From positions 18,456,357 through 18,520,356 of the forward strand of contig NC_061789.1 of assembly GCF_022458985.1 (NCBI RefSeq): DNA of 64,000 nt. Direction: 5' to 3'. The notes under the pieces were generated by a model. It made no database searches. It saw only the letters and a list, made by a program, of their open reading frames with translations, and was not told the DNA's origin. This document shows positions 40,861 to 54,599 of the stretch, piece after piece. The first letter of the stretch is position 1; each line of letters begins with the position of its first letter. The DNA comes from Mugil cephalus. Its lineage: Eukaryota; Chordata; Actinopteri; Mugiliformes; Mugilidae. The translations under genes and the position numbers were made by a program.

Positions 40861-40990
40861 GCAGGTGCGGCCGCGCGCTGGAGGGAGAGGGTGGTGCGCG
40901 CGCTCTCTCTCAGGTTTGTAAAGCTACTCGTGAAAACTACAGTGTAAGACGCACGCGCCTGTACAGTTACCGCTAGGTGGCGTACTCTAG
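40720..40990 (-). promoter_or_regulatory. CpG-rich promoter of tmem98 with CTCF-like motifs
   Basis: The most CpG-dense stretch to the right of supervillin, overlapping the predicted first exon of tmem98. CCGCTAGGTGGCG at 40970-40982 fits the CTCF core CCGCnnGGnGGC. CCACCAGGAGCGC at 40730-40742 is a weaker match. A divergent promoter for a rightward gene is possible but no exon of such a gene was found. Confidence 0.5.
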
Positions 40991-41089
40991 CTGCTGTGTG
41001 TCGGTGTCTCCATCTCATGAGCTAATAAGCGAGAAGGCAAGAGGTCAAACATGGCAGCTTTTCTTTTGAAGTTACCGCTAGGTACATAG

Positions 41090-44000
41090 ACTGGTATACT
41101 GTGGCACAAAATTAGCAAACAAACGCTAATGCTAAAGGCTCCACTTGATAAGCTTCCTGCCAGAGAACCTAATCTGGGCCTCAGCATGGTAGTAGTATTA
41201 AGTAGTATTTATAAGAGAAGTGTACATAAAACACAGAGACCCAGGACCAAACAGCAGGCAAAATGTGCCCAAAATGCACTTAATTTTCTTAAGAAATTTC
41301 ATTTAATGGACATTTTCTCCTAATTTACTTGTTTTTCTTTGCGCTAAAACAAATGAAAAAAATCTGGAGTTGGTGGAAAGTAATTAATTACGTTTGAAAA
41401 TGTGCTATTTTCACTGTATTTTCAGACAGTCAAAAGTTTGAACCTACCATCTCATTCAATTCAATGAGAGGGTCCAAATGTTTGCATTTTGTGACAAATA
41501 CAAATAAATTGAAGATAATGACAGATTAGCTCTAGATGTGAGCTAATAAATTAATGTATTTAGGAATGAACTAATTAAAGGTGGTCCCACCAGCTGCAGC
41601 ATTACATATAAGCAACATATAAGCAAAATATAAGCAACTATCAAGTTGATCTTAAATAATTATCTTACAGTAATTTAATAGACACTGTTCTAAAATTGGT
41701 TTTATTTACAGAGTAATTGTCTTTCTAGTGAGCAACCTGTACTTTTGTTATCTCTGTAAAGTAGTCTAGTAAACATTTAGTTGGTTTTAAATTAATATTA
41801 ACATCTTTCAGTGTCTCTCCTGCAGTTAGACTTTAATTGCAAGAGAAAGCCAGGTGTAACTAATAGCATTAATCAACAGTGGCTTTATTCTATTTAGTTG
41901 CCTGCAGCATGGCTCTGCTGCAGAGACATCAAACTAAAATGCAGGCAGAACTTATGTAATTAATGGTATCTGAGGTGTGTTTTTTTTCACAGCTTTTTTT
42001 GCAGTTTCGGAAAGCCGTGAAAAGAGATGTTTTTTTCAGACAGCGTCTACTTTCACTCTTTCTGGAGTTCAGTCGACTGGTGAAAATCCTGCGATGCTTT
42101 TGAAAGTAAACCAGACCTTGGGGTTAGATTGCTGTTTTGTAGGTATAGAATGAAATCTGAAACCCAGCTTTTAAGACAGCATGGATGAAAATTCCTTAAA
42201 GTGCTTGGATATTTTCAATTTCATGAGAAAGGGATAAATATGGAAAGAAAGGTTTGGTTGGTCTGCAAGGGGAGTTTTAGTAGGGAATCTTATTAGTCTG
42301 ATGTTATAATATAACCATCCCTTATGTTTGCTTTCAGTCCATGCAGTGTGGTCAAACATGCAGAAGAATTGACTGAGCAGAATTTATGGAGATATGGTCG
42401 GTTATTTTTCTCTGTTATCATCCTCTTTGTTGTCATAGTTAATCCATCTCTGCTACACCACAGTTAGGTGCTGTTTCTCACGTATTAATGTCCTACATCT
42501 TCTCAACTGTGTGTCCTCCACTTTGCTGGAGCAGATCCATACTACCAACAGAGATAATTATCATGTCTTCAACTGAATCCAGCATCCAGCATAAATGCAG
42601 AGTATCTCAGCGCAGAGCCAGCCAAAGCTGGTTAATGTTTGTGCAATCCTGTCATTCACTGCGATGCATCATTAGGTTTATCCGTACTGCATTCTGGTAC
42701 GGGCGCATGTCTTTGAAACATCTCCTAGCATGAAAATGGATCATTGGCTGACAAGTGCAGACCAGGCCAGCTCCATATATCTTTATTTATTTTATTTTTT
42801 TTGGTTTATTTTTTGGGAATATTTTTTTCTTCACCACCGCAGATATGTTGATTCTGTATTTTCTGCCCAACAACTCATAGAAACACGCTGCCTTTTCATC
42901 CACCTTCCCTGAGTTATCTTTCCACTCATGTAAGTGGAGTAATATGACATCTGTATTTTAAAGGAATCTTTACTGACCACCCTCCACTATGAAACTCTCA
43001 CTGTTCCTAGCCAGCAAGCTTTGGAGTGGCGCCAGTTAACAAGCACATGAACCTTATCCAGTTGCTGTATTGAACAGCAACAAAGGTAATCACCTGGTAT
43101 CAGTCAATTCCCCTGGAGTACAACCTGCTGAGCTGTAACTGAACTATTAACTGTCCTTGATGCTGCAGAAGGAGCCGTTCTACGTCCAGAGGCTCTATAG
43201 GAATGTATTTTCTGTTTTATCCAGAGTAAACAGAATGTGTGTTTTTTATTTGTTATGTAAGGTTGGGTTCTTTTGTTACAGAGATTTTAGAAGCTGTAGG
43301 AAACAGTAGCATAAATTAGCTAGTACACAGGGCATGAAAATGTTATGGTCCAGTTTTTCCACAAAGGAGCCGCACAAAAAATGATTCTGTGTTTGAGTTA
43401 GATGCTGGTCCCTGGAGAAAACATTTTGATAGTGTCTTAGGCTTTGTGAAATTTTTATTGTAAAAATGTGACTATGCATTCACAAGATGCAAGGTACATG
43501 TCACTGTAGTCCTTGTACCTTTAATGGAAGTAGAGGTTCATCACTGGTGCTTTAGACTGTCCACCTTTGATGGATGTGGACGGGGAATGTGGGTTCATTT
43601 ACAGTCGTTGTGGCCTTTCATGACATCGGAGGCCCTGTGGAGCTCTGTGTAAATGTGGAATGGGGGGGGGTCTTTCTTTCTTTAATAGATGGCTGAGGGT
43701 GGCCTTTGAGAGGCTGTGGATTTAGAGCAACACTTTGGTGATTTATCTATTTCTTGCTGTCTCTTAATCAGAAACAGTGGGAAACATTTTTCACCGTCGC
43801 CACTTGACAACGGTCTTTGTGTTTGATGGCTGCTGATGACAGAGTGGCAGGCTCTAGAAACATGTTTCCCTCAGTCTGTGTCGCAGGTGGGGTTGTTTAA
43901 GTGGAAAAATCAATCATCTTTGGCAGTTTTTTTGCTGTTATTGCACATTCTTTTATTGTAATCAAATTCACTGCCCTCTTAAAAAGCTATGGATTTCATC

Positions 44001-44210
44001 TGTTTGTTTTTTACTTTAGTTCACCACATTCTCTTCTTCATATTTTAAGCATATTTTTTAAGCATCAGTTCATTAATGCAGGGAAATGAGAATGTACTAT
44101 AAAGTAATACCCTTCCTTCTGCAGGGAGAATTGCTGTTGAAGCCCATAAACCCGTTTGGTATTCTCTGTGTCTATCTCATGTGTTTTGCGGGGGTTATAA
44201 TGCATTCTTG
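41090..44210. other. Gene-free stretch
   Basis: AT-rich sequence with no recognised exon, RNA gene or intact mobile element. Long homopolymer-like T runs are present. Open frames here look random. Confidence 0.4.
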
Positions 44211-44264
44211 ATTCAAAAAAAAAAAAAAAAAGGAAAAGATGTTTTGTTTTCTCTGTTTTATCAG

Positions 44265-44383
44265 CACTCTAAAGCTGGAGGCAAACCGTGACAACACCAT
44301 CTGTATCAGACATGCGGGGAAGCACGGAAACCACCCAGACATATTGGAAAAGAGACTTTTCTCCAAAAGATGTGCTCCAGAAG
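44265..44383 (+). CDS. Orphan exon-like segment of unknown gene
   Basis: A 119-base segment bounded by a strong acceptor (GTTTTGTTTTCTCTGTTTTATCAG) and a near-perfect donor (GAAG followed by GTAAGATAAA). Two forward frames have early stops. The third is open across the whole segment, phase 1 to phase 1, and reads TLKLEANRDNTICIRHAGKH then GNHPDILEKRLFSKRCAPE, with two cysteines and many charged residues. I do not recognise the family, and no partner exon was found in the window. It could be a coding exon, an untranslated exon of a neighbouring gene, or chance. Confidence 0.3.
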
Positions 44384-44389
44384 GTAAGA

Positions 44390-47300
44390 TAAAAGTAAAA
44401 CACAAACACACGGAAGAATGTTATAAAGAAAACTTTTTATCGACTACATTTTTTGGGGGGGATTTCAAGCCATAAACTCAGTCATGATCACGATAACTTG
44501 AACTGGTCTGTGAGACAGGATTCGCTGCAGGAGATTGATTTGTGCGGTGTGCATGCCACACATCATCTGACCACTTTTGTACATTAGGATTAGTTACATA
44601 TCAAGTGTGTGCAGCTGCTTTAAGCTTGAATTAAAACAGTCGAGAGGTGAGTGACGGATGTGATTGAGTCAGTGCTAAAGTTATCAGGAATGAGAGCTTG
44701 TTCAAGTGCACTTGTACGTTCTACGCAAACAGTGACGTTGTTTGTGCATTGGAAGCTAAGAGACCTGTGACGCTGGGATTTTCTGAATTTATGTTTCTGT
44801 TAGTTGAATGACTTGATCTTATGCTTCATGAATTATGAAATATATTTTACACATTGGTGAATTACTCCGTTTTAGGAACAGGATGAGGAGCAATAAAACA
44901 GCTGCTTGAGGGCACTGAAGTGAGTGGCTTAAAGCTTTAATAATTAATGTTTTTAGTGTTGACGGCATATCGCCACCTTTAATGATAATATGGCAAACAG
45001 TTGCTTATTTATACATTCAGCTGTTATGCAGCGACATTAGTAATCATTTGGAATAGTTTTTGCTAAGTTGCCAGTTGCTGACTGTGTTTGTTTAAGTCCA
45101 GGAACATGCATGTCTTCAGGCTGAAAACCTGTCCAAGTAGGCAAAAACAACGTTTACTGTATGTGTGGCACCACCGGTCTCTGGAGGTATCAGCTTGTTT
45201 TTGTGGGTTTAAAATGTAGGATAGGCAAAATTTGATATGGTTAGAATAAAAGTTGCTGTCCCAAAATTTGTATTACTGCCTCCAAATCCCTGAGCTAGTT
45301 ACACTGTGTTACAATGTCTCCCACTTGTACTTGTTATGATCCTAATAGATAGGGAGCTTTCAAATGCACAAATTTTGTCACAGTTCAACTGCAAAGAGAA
45401 GGACCCCCTTTTTGTGTGTCCTCTGTGCAAGAACAGAGCACAATCATAGTAGAAACGTACTCATGGCTTTCTAATTTCTCGTGCTGTTGATCACAACACA
45501 TTGAATGAGTCTTTCGTCAGACTGTTAACCTTCATTTATAGACCCTCAAGGAGTCTGGTAGTTTTGTTTTATCACTTTTAAATTGGCACTAAGAGTGACA
45601 AAAGGCAATGGGTCTAAAGCAAAGAGGGTTATAGAGGAACAGGAATAATAACTTTACAGTCTTAAAAGCCTTACATTGACAATCTGTTGTTAGTTTGACA
45701 AAACAATACACTGTAAATCTTCACCTGAATGTAGAGGTTGAAAGAATGGAGAAAAATAGATTCAGCCTCATGTTGCAACAATACAGCAAGCAGAAGTGTG
45801 TGATGACGTGGTGGCACTGAATCACTGGTATATTTCATAAACATGTGTCTGAAAAGATCAGCCAGTGAAAACACTTTCTATGCATGCAGAAATATTTCCA
45901 CTTGTAACTGCCACTCTTAATGTCTTATAAGACCTGTACTGATCATAGGGTTCTTTGGCCTTTCAACTTCTTTAAAAGATTTTTTTTTTGTGAAGAGCGT
46001 CTTAAACTCTCTTGAATTTCGGAATGGTCTAACAGCGTTTTCTGAATGTTCCTGGATTTACCCCAGGGGTTCCAGTCCCTGTGGCTCCAAAGGCTTACAT
46101 GGCTTTCTCTTTTATAAGCAGCTGGAATTGTGAGAAGCTCGACTGAGAACAATACAATGGATCTGGGTGGGTTGGGCTCAGATAAAGGGTGTGGGACTCA
46201 GTGGCGGATAGGACAGAGAAATGTCCTTGAGAATCAGAGAATGCAGCAGGCTTTTAGCTGAACAGCTTTCCTTCTTTTTTCTGCTCTTCCTAGTCTCTTC
46301 AGTGCTGCTGAAATCCGTGCCTTGGCAGGCAAATTGCAAATGTTCTTTTCTTTTGTTGCTTTTGCTGAGGATTACGGAAGGATGTAGACTGCTACATCGG
46401 TGTATGTTTAGATTATGTGTGTAGTTTATTAGCAAAGCAATCATCTGGGAGTTGATCTTTAAAGAAAACCAAAACCGGCCCACAATACAAGACGTGAGGT
46501 TTGTCATTTCGTATATGATTACAGTGTATCAACAGTGTGTGCCTCTCCACTAATGTTGCAGAAACTCTGCACAGAAAATATTCAGATTGATATACAAAGC
46601 AGATCATGATATAAGATAAGAATATTTTACATATTGTGATTAGTAAATCCACATTACTATTCCAGTTGAAATGCAGCAGCTTAGATGTCACTGGTGTGAT
46701 GTGTGTGTGAGTTTCTCAGTTCTTTGATTACAAATACTGATTTCTAATGTCATTTCCGACGTACAGAAGAACTGAATAACGTTTTGTATTGCGTTCATTT
46801 AGACAGTGACAACTCATGTAATTCAAAGCTGCTGGTAAGACGAATCCTTCAAAGCCGTGCAGCTTCTTGCTTCTTACAATTTAACGAAAAAAAAAATGCT
46901 GATTGTGCTCTTGTTAGATTTTACTCAGCTTCAAAGCTTTGTTTGATAGAAACCAAACATCACACCATGAAGATTATTGTTGGTTGTTTGTCCTCTGATG
47001 ATGACTGTCAATTCACCAATGTTTCTATGGTGAGAAACATCTCAGTTTTTTCAGAATTTCCACCTCAAATTAGTGTTAAGAAATACAACAGTCCTAGCTT
47101 GTTTTACTGCCAAGCAAATTACAAGAGGTGTTCATGTTTTTTAAATACTGTAAAAACCATTTGTACGAGTCGCCATTCAGGTTAAGTGGATAGTTTCTCT
47201 GTTCTAAGCAACATTGTTGCTTTGTTTCCACAAATCCGTCTCACAGTGTTCCTGTTTGTGGTTGATAATTTGCAGCAAATGCCCTCCACACACATTCAGG

Positions 47301-48680
47301 CTTTTTATTCTGTTCACTCATCTGTGGCAGAGCCTACAGTGACTGCACGTAACCAGCAGAGAATTCACTGCACATTTGAACCGTGTACATACAACATAAT
47401 TCACTTGTCACTTAAGGCTTCTTTAAATTAGCATTTGATTGTGGGCTTTCTGGGATTCTCACTGAAGTGTCTCTTTAACGTTATCATAGGACGCAGCTTC
47501 TGTGAGCCACAGGCAATACTGCGAGGATTTGGTTTTGAAATCAGAGTCTAGACCGAGAGACCGCAGCCATGTAATTTGCTATATATTTTTTTATTAAAGG
47601 CAGAGAAATTACAGAGCAAAGTGGAAATATACTTTTGTTCAGCATCACACAGACCCTCTGGCTCATTGAAGCGTCCATGTGCTTCACCTCTGTATTTTGT
47701 TCCTTCTGACTTCACATGGGAATAGTGGCTTGGAGGCAGCTGTGTATTTGTGTTAGTAGATAAGACATCTGTGTAATGTTTTCACCAATTAGCAAGTTTT
47801 TTTGTTCTGTGAATTCTGGATGGAATTTGTATCTTATCACATCTTTTGTCAGACAGTGTAACATACCTTTAAAATGACATGAGGGACACAGTAATACCTC
47901 CACCCCCACCCACCCGCTCACATTCTAACTGTATTTTCTTTATACTTGTTATTTCTGATGATATTCTCTCTATTCTGTATTCTTCCCAGTATTTCTAATT
48001 TAATTTAATTGAATCAAATTCGATTTAAGGGATAACTCCCCTCTGGATTTCTTATCACTGCACCATAGAACTGAGAAATTGCTTCCTCCTTAGATCCTGC
48101 TCCTAATCTTTAAGCAATTTCTTGCTTCTCAAAAGCCAAAGGGAGAGAGAGAATATGTGAGAAAGTCAACACTTTCATCGTTGTGGCAGGTAAATTGATC
48201 CTCTGCTATTCTGAAATTATTCATATAGAAAGGTGGATGGGCTTCTGAAGTAAACTGAACCTGGTATCCTCCTTTTAAAGAGATCGCCACACTTACTGGA
48301 AAGATGTATTGGGTTCAGAGAGGAGAGTAATAATGACCATATTTTTTCTTACTGAGTAAATTGAGGCTTTTGTCATGGGCTAAGAAGAGGGAAAAGTTGT
48401 TGGAAAATTCAAAACTAGCCGTGCTTAGCTAGTAAAATATCGAAGTTGGCAAGCCTGGCACGGCATTTCACACCAAACGAAATAACATTACCCTGTGACC
48501 GATATTTATGCAGATAAAGTAGTCAGAGAGCCTGCTGATGTTAGGCTGCCATATGTCCTGGCAGTGATGAAGAGATCCTGTCAGTTGTGTTTCTGATGAA
48601 GATTAATGTCCACATTGACCTAACTATTTTATAATATCATTTCAAAGAATAATGGTTTATTATTATTGTTATTGTTATTC
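44390..48680. other. Gene-free stretch
   Basis: No recognisable gene. Open frames such as 46784-47185 (+) are AT-rich and match no family known to me. Confidence 0.4.
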
Positions 48681-48689
48681 ACTGTAGTG

Positions 48690-49160
48690 ATTTTCTGATT
48701 GACGTGATGTTAGATGTCCTAATCAGATATGTAGGGTCAGTTAATCCCGCGTTGAGGACACGCTGGCATCATAAACACTCCCTAATCTCTTTAATCAGAT
48801 TCAATTACTGGACAGACTAGCCTTGATTTTATTGGTGTGCTCCAGTTTTAACCGAAGCTGACCATGAAGCTCGGTTGAAGAGAAAAGGAGGTTGACAAGA
48901 CACTCGAGAGGAAGCGATGTTTGTTTCAAAACCTCCCTCCACAGCGCCAGTGGAATCCACTCTATGGTCTATTGATTTGGCCTGCAGTTTGATTGATGCT
49001 GTCTTTAAAAATTCATTAGTTTGAAGCATGGGGAACCTGCAGGGCGGCAGGCGCTCCTGTATGGCACATTTGTCTATGTTTACAGATCCAGGAGCATTTA
49101 GTCAGTAGCAAGAACAGTGGCCTGACAGGGCCACCCAGGCCTGAGTGACTCAGAGTGTCA
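48690..49160. promoter_or_regulatory. Candidate conserved non-coding element 1
   Basis: Dense non-repetitive sequence with several homeodomain-type cores (TAATC, ATTGA, AATTA) and paired TTTGATTGA/TTGATTT-like motifs, without an open frame of interest. The texture resembles vertebrate developmental enhancers. Conservation itself cannot be seen from one sequence. Confidence 0.25.
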
Positions 49161-50194
49161 TTCTCTCCCAGTACACGCAAAAACATATACACATAGTCCC
49201 AGTGAGAAAAGAGGCTAATATTTTTGTGCATCTGCATACAAATCTGTCTGAGGTTTGTATCGATTACCTTGTGTGAAGCACCTCATAATTTCCTGCGTAC
49301 TTATTGGAGCTTGCCTGTGTGTGTGCAGTTGTTCTGCAGCCGCCGCACAAATCCTTCATCTTAACAGATGAAATACATACACGTCATTTGGAGGCTTCGG
49401 TCGTTCAATTAGCTCCCCAAGACCTGGACCATAAATCATCTGTAGGAGGATTTACGGGATTGTGGCTAAAATGTCATTGTATATGTTCATACATTCCCAT
49501 GATCTGAGCATCTCTTCTAAAAGGTGAAAGTCATCAGTAATTCTAAAAGGCTAACATTTTATTAATTTATTATCCTAATATTGTTAATGTCAAACCTTTA
49601 TATTTCTTGCCTGAATATTTTTAAAAGGACATTTTTACACTCTTCTTTTTCCCTCACACAGTTCTTCAAACGTTATGTTTATACATAGCAAACACAACAT
49701 TTATACCCCAGTGTCTGTGATGAGCAAACATGACCGCTGTGCTCTGCTTGATCTTAAAAATTCAAAGGGCCGACAGTTATTTGCGCCTTTTTTTCTGCAC
49801 AGCAGTGTAAATCTGTTTGTTCCTCCTTTTAAGCAAAAATCAATACATTAGTTTTTTGTCTGTTTATACCCATTCAGAGAGTGAGAGACAATTTGAACTA
49901 AAACCTACTAAAAACCTAAAGTCAGCAAACTTGTCAGTGCAGAAATATGGTTTCAATTTGTTTTCACTGTTTATATAGATTGTGCTTAGACGATACAGTT
50001 TCCCTTTTTGTTTAGCAGCGAAACAACATATAAATAGTCATCTTTTGTGTTTGTAGCTCATAACCACCCCTGTAAATTATGGCACATCAACAGTGGATAT
50101 ATCATAATCACTGTGTTCCCAGATGTTAATGGCCACCAACAACTGTCAGCAAATGAAGAGTTTAATCACCTGAAGAACATCCCATCCTGTGGAA

Positions 50195-50345
50195 AATAGT
50201 CTAACCAGAGACATTAGGACGTGCCAATTAAGGATCATTGTTAATTACAGTTGTGTTCTGCAATTAGTGCAGATTGGAGGCAGGTCCAGTCAGTACTTAA
50301 TGGTGAACAATCAGTCAGGTGGATAAAGCTGGAGCTCGGAGGGAT
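50195..50345. promoter_or_regulatory. Candidate conserved non-coding element 2
   Basis: Contains CCAATTAAGG, GTTAATTACAG and GCAATTAGTG within about 60 bases, that is three homeodomain cores in close array, followed by a GATAAAG-type GATA core. Function is inferred from motif clustering only. Confidence 0.25.
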
Positions 50346-53300
50346 CTCAAGTGGGAGGAGGAGGAGCGTGAATGATGGAGAGTGTAAGTAGCTGGAAGAA
50401 ATACAGAATTAACTCCAAAAGAAAAATTGACCAGGAGAAAAAAACGACAGGAAGAAGTAAAATGAGAAAAAACCTGTTTGTCAGCATAATTATTTTTCAG
50501 CTCTAACTTCACACTGAAAACGTACACCCCCTCAGCTACTGCCACAGACAAATGCCCACAACTCTCTCTCACTTCCATGTGAAGGCAGAGTCTGAACAGA
50601 AGGCAATCCCCTCAGTCTGCGCTCGCAGCTCCCCCGCAGTGGATTCTGGGTCAGGTTGTATTCACCAGCAGAGCAGAGGGAAAGCCTCGACTGCCAGGAC
50701 ATAAAACACTGCAGAGCTGGCTTTTTGAAACAGGGAAATGAGAATTTGCTACTGCTTGGGCTTGTATCACCTCGGCTCCTCACTCACTCCCACGACGGAG
50801 TGGGTAAGAGTTCAGACACTCAGGCTTTGTCAGCATGGATCAAAGCCCACGCTTTGTACTCCTGTTTTGTGTGGACGCATGACTGATAATAGTTTTTAAT
50901 GGGGAGTTATACCATGAAGAATTATTTCTTTAGTGCGTAGCTCTGCTGCCATGCTGGATTGTAGCGTGTGTGCTTGGTTAACTGAAGAATATGTCTACAT
51001 GTGAATACAGATTGAGTGAGAAGCTGCTCTTGGCGAAGATGATCACAGCACTGTTTCCGTCTTCATGACTCAGTTGTATAAAATGGCACCTCTGGCTTTA
51101 ACTTGTTACACAAGAGGCTTATGTGAGAACATAGGACAGTAATGACTTCTCTCTTCTCCAAATAGAATTGTGCATATCATAGTCTCAAAGATAATGCAGG
51201 TGTCCTCAAGGGAAATAAGTCTGTATGGTAGAACTCTGATTAGTTACTTGAGGGGGTCAGGATCTATAGCAGCGTCTCCACACACCAGTGTAAGTTTGAA
51301 TAAAAAAGATTTTAGAGCCTTGACTATAATTCTGTGCTACTGTGATTCACTTGCATGTCATGAGATACACCGCTGGTGATCATTAGAATACTGGCTTGAT
51401 CCAGTATTTATGCTGTGAAAAAGTCAGACCATCTGCACAGTTTTAAATGCTGATGTGCAATGTTTAAACACCCATATCCAGCAGCAGAAACACGGCATTT
51501 GTTTGACAACTCTACTTATGGTTGGTCAATATTGCAAATGTCAAAACGCAGAAATTTAGATAGTTTTTAACATTCTGATCCTAACTCACACTGTTGGTAG
51601 ATCCTCATGGGTAGATTTAAACTGCTTTCTGTACATAAACCACACTGTGTTGGCTCATTAAAAAAAGGAAATGAGTGTGCCTTGTGTCAGTGTTCGCCTT
51701 TACTGTGCTTTGACATTGTCCAATTAGTAAACCACCATGGAAGCCGACACAACAAAACACTTACCGCAAGATTCCAGCAGTGCATTGCTAACCTAGTAGC
51801 ATTATGATAGTGGGGAACAGGCCATCAGATCTAAGTGAAAGTATTAGAAGTCAAATGGTAAATCTTAGCAAAGTATAAAATCATGACTAGACTGAAGCTT
51901 CTAACGGGGGACTTAACACTTCATGGAAACTAGATCAGCTGTATCAAAAGCATGGTCAGGCAGACCAAATGTAAGCACATCAGAAGATAAATACCAGTGT
52001 TTTTTCTATTAGTTTATGTACAGCCAGGAGGAATACTTCCTCTTTGGCAGCCAAGTTGGGTGGAACCCTGTCACCCAATTGTACACTTGTCAAACTCAAG
52101 GCCAGTTGTATCGTATTATCTATCAGAATTGATCTGCCATTATTTCGTGTGTGCACAGTTGTCCATACAGTTAACAGAATAAAGCTCAAGCCACGAGTAT
52201 TAGACCACCTAATACTACAATATGTTAACAGAGATTCTTGAATAAAGACGTAGCAGGGCTGTACCAGTTAGCAGACAATAGGCTAATCTGTTAGCCTACT
52301 GTTTCATGGTAGCAAGGCAAACAAAAAGCTAAGCTAAATATAAGTGACAACACTAAAGCCAAACACCAGTCGGTTAACACATACAGACACACTGAAAGAG
52401 TCCGTCCACCAAATAACAGCAGCATGTTTAACACTGCCTCAGCATGCTAACTTAGCCCCATGGTTAGCTCATTGACTACTACGGTTGGCTCCTCTCTCTG
52501 CCGTATAGTCACCATCACGTTAGCCCCGCTAGTCTCGTTTTATTCTGGCATTCTGGTGCATTCACATCTTTGTTTGTGTGTATGTCAATGCAGAGCTCTG
52601 GGGATGGGGGGGTCCCATTGCCCATCCAATATAAATGTAGGGGAAACACTGAATACATCAAACGTTGTTAAGTGAGAAACAGAAAAGGAACTCCATCACA
52701 GGCATCCTACAGAATTTGCTAAGAATACAAGACTCCAATCAAGTCCTGTCAAAAGATGGCTGACTAGTAGAGTCTCAGAGGACAAGAAGCGTCCCTAAAC
52801 CAATTGTCACATTTATGGAACCATGCAGCTCGAGTCCCGCTGTCATTACAGCATAAGAGAATAAACAAATACCAAGATATTCTGCAATGAGTTTCATCAG
52901 ATACTAACTAGAATTCTAAACAAATACAAGATGGAAGAACCTTTACCAGTGGTCTCAGATGCTTAGACCCACAAGTCATTATAAAATAGGATTATTAGCA
53001 TTTATGCTGTAAGATGTAATACTGTTCAGTCCAATTTCAAATTAAATGGATCGTATTTCATTATTGTTTTTTTTTCCTTAAATAATTCTGTCAAAGAGCT
53101 AAATTGTGCATGAAACATTAACTGGAGGCCTGAACTGCTCTTAAACTGAACCGATGATGCGCAAACATTTCCATCTTACATCTCTCAAGTATCACTTTCT
53201 CATTTTGTGGTCCCCCTAACAAATTCAGCAGTTTATGTACTTTTGTTTCTTATGTAAATAAACCAAATGCCTTTAATAATGTAGAGGATGCATGATTCAT

Positions 53301-53439
53301 TTTGCTTGAGCTTTGCTTGTTGATTCTCAGAGTTACTAATGAAGGTTGTTGCGTAAGGGCGGTTAGCACAAGGCATCAGCTGACTTGCGTTGCTGTTTGT
53401 TGCCACTTGCTGCTTTTCAATTGAATTTCTATCTATTAA

Positions 53440-53480
53440 TTTATTGCGACTGCATTAATTAATACCATTAATTAATACTT
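53440..53480. promoter_or_regulatory. Pair of TTAATTAA palindromes
   Basis: TTAATTAA at 53455-53462 and again at 53468-53475, 13 bases apart, within an AT-rich stretch. This spacing suits cooperative homeodomain binding, but AT-rich DNA can give such pairs by chance. Confidence 0.2.
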
Positions 53481-54599
53481 CTTTCCCAAATTAAACACAC
53501 ATTTTTGAGAGATTGCTCCACTGCTCTTTAAGAAATGAGACCATAGATGCCAAAATCAATGATGTTTCTGAACTGGATCCCCGGGTGATCCATACAACCT
53601 CTGCAACGCTCATTATATTGAGTGATTTTAGCCATTAACCAACATCTAAAGAGTGTAGATGCTTTCTAAAATAAAATTCTGCTTGTTAGTGTTGTTGTTT
53701 GAATGCTGCTACATGATGTGTTTTAATTGTGCAGCTGATCATTTAGCTTAAGTTTTCACATTGCCTTCTTATATCTGTAACTCAGTACAGTTTCACAGTT
53801 TAAATCTATTTTATAAACATTTAGCTCTATATGAAGTGTAGTGTGTTGCTGCGTAGTGCAGAGGTTTGTGTCAGTGTTGACGTGGTCCGAGGTTCATTGA
53901 GGTTGTGGCGATTAAACCCAGAGTGTTGCTGGGAGAGGACAGAGGTGGGTGGGCTGTGCCCTGATAAATCACATCTGTTCTGGAGACATGAGGCTGATGC
54001 CTGAACTGAAGCGTGACCAAGTGATGAGGGAAATTTTCAACTTCTAGGCCCCCCTCCCGCTTTTCCTCTTCTTTCCTTCCTCTTCTTCTCCTCTCTTTTA
54101 TGTTCTTTCGTCACTTTACAGGCAGGAAGTTAACTGCCTTATGCATGAGTAAATTCATCTCTTTCTACAGAGTAGTAGCTGGGGTGAACAGATGGAGCAT
54201 CAGAGAGGGTTATATAACCACTGTTCTAATATTGACCGTCATTTCATTCCAAATGTTAGAGTGAAACATGAAATGGCTTAGGGTTAGTAGGAGTGTGTTT
54301 TCTGTGTGGAGTTTTATTTTATATAACCACCTTTTAAAACATAAAATGTGTGCCTCAAATATAGAGAAGGTCTTCACTTTATATTGCTCACAATGTATTT
54401 ATCATACACGTCACAGAGTCATACACATCAGAAAGGACACTTTCTAGTTCGGTCTAACACCTGTTTAATGTTGCAGTCTTGTGGCTCCACAGGGAGACTT
54501 TTTAATGTCATCTCTGAGGATGCATCCAGGGGTTCAGGTATGGTTTTCTCTGGATGGTGCACCACTCCCATTCCCTTTGTTGAACGTGGCAGGGGTTAG

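Noticed and set aside
46784..47185. 133-codon + strand frame in the desert
   Set aside because: AT-rich and cysteine/phenylalanine-rich with no known motif, and no acceptor-donor pair around it.
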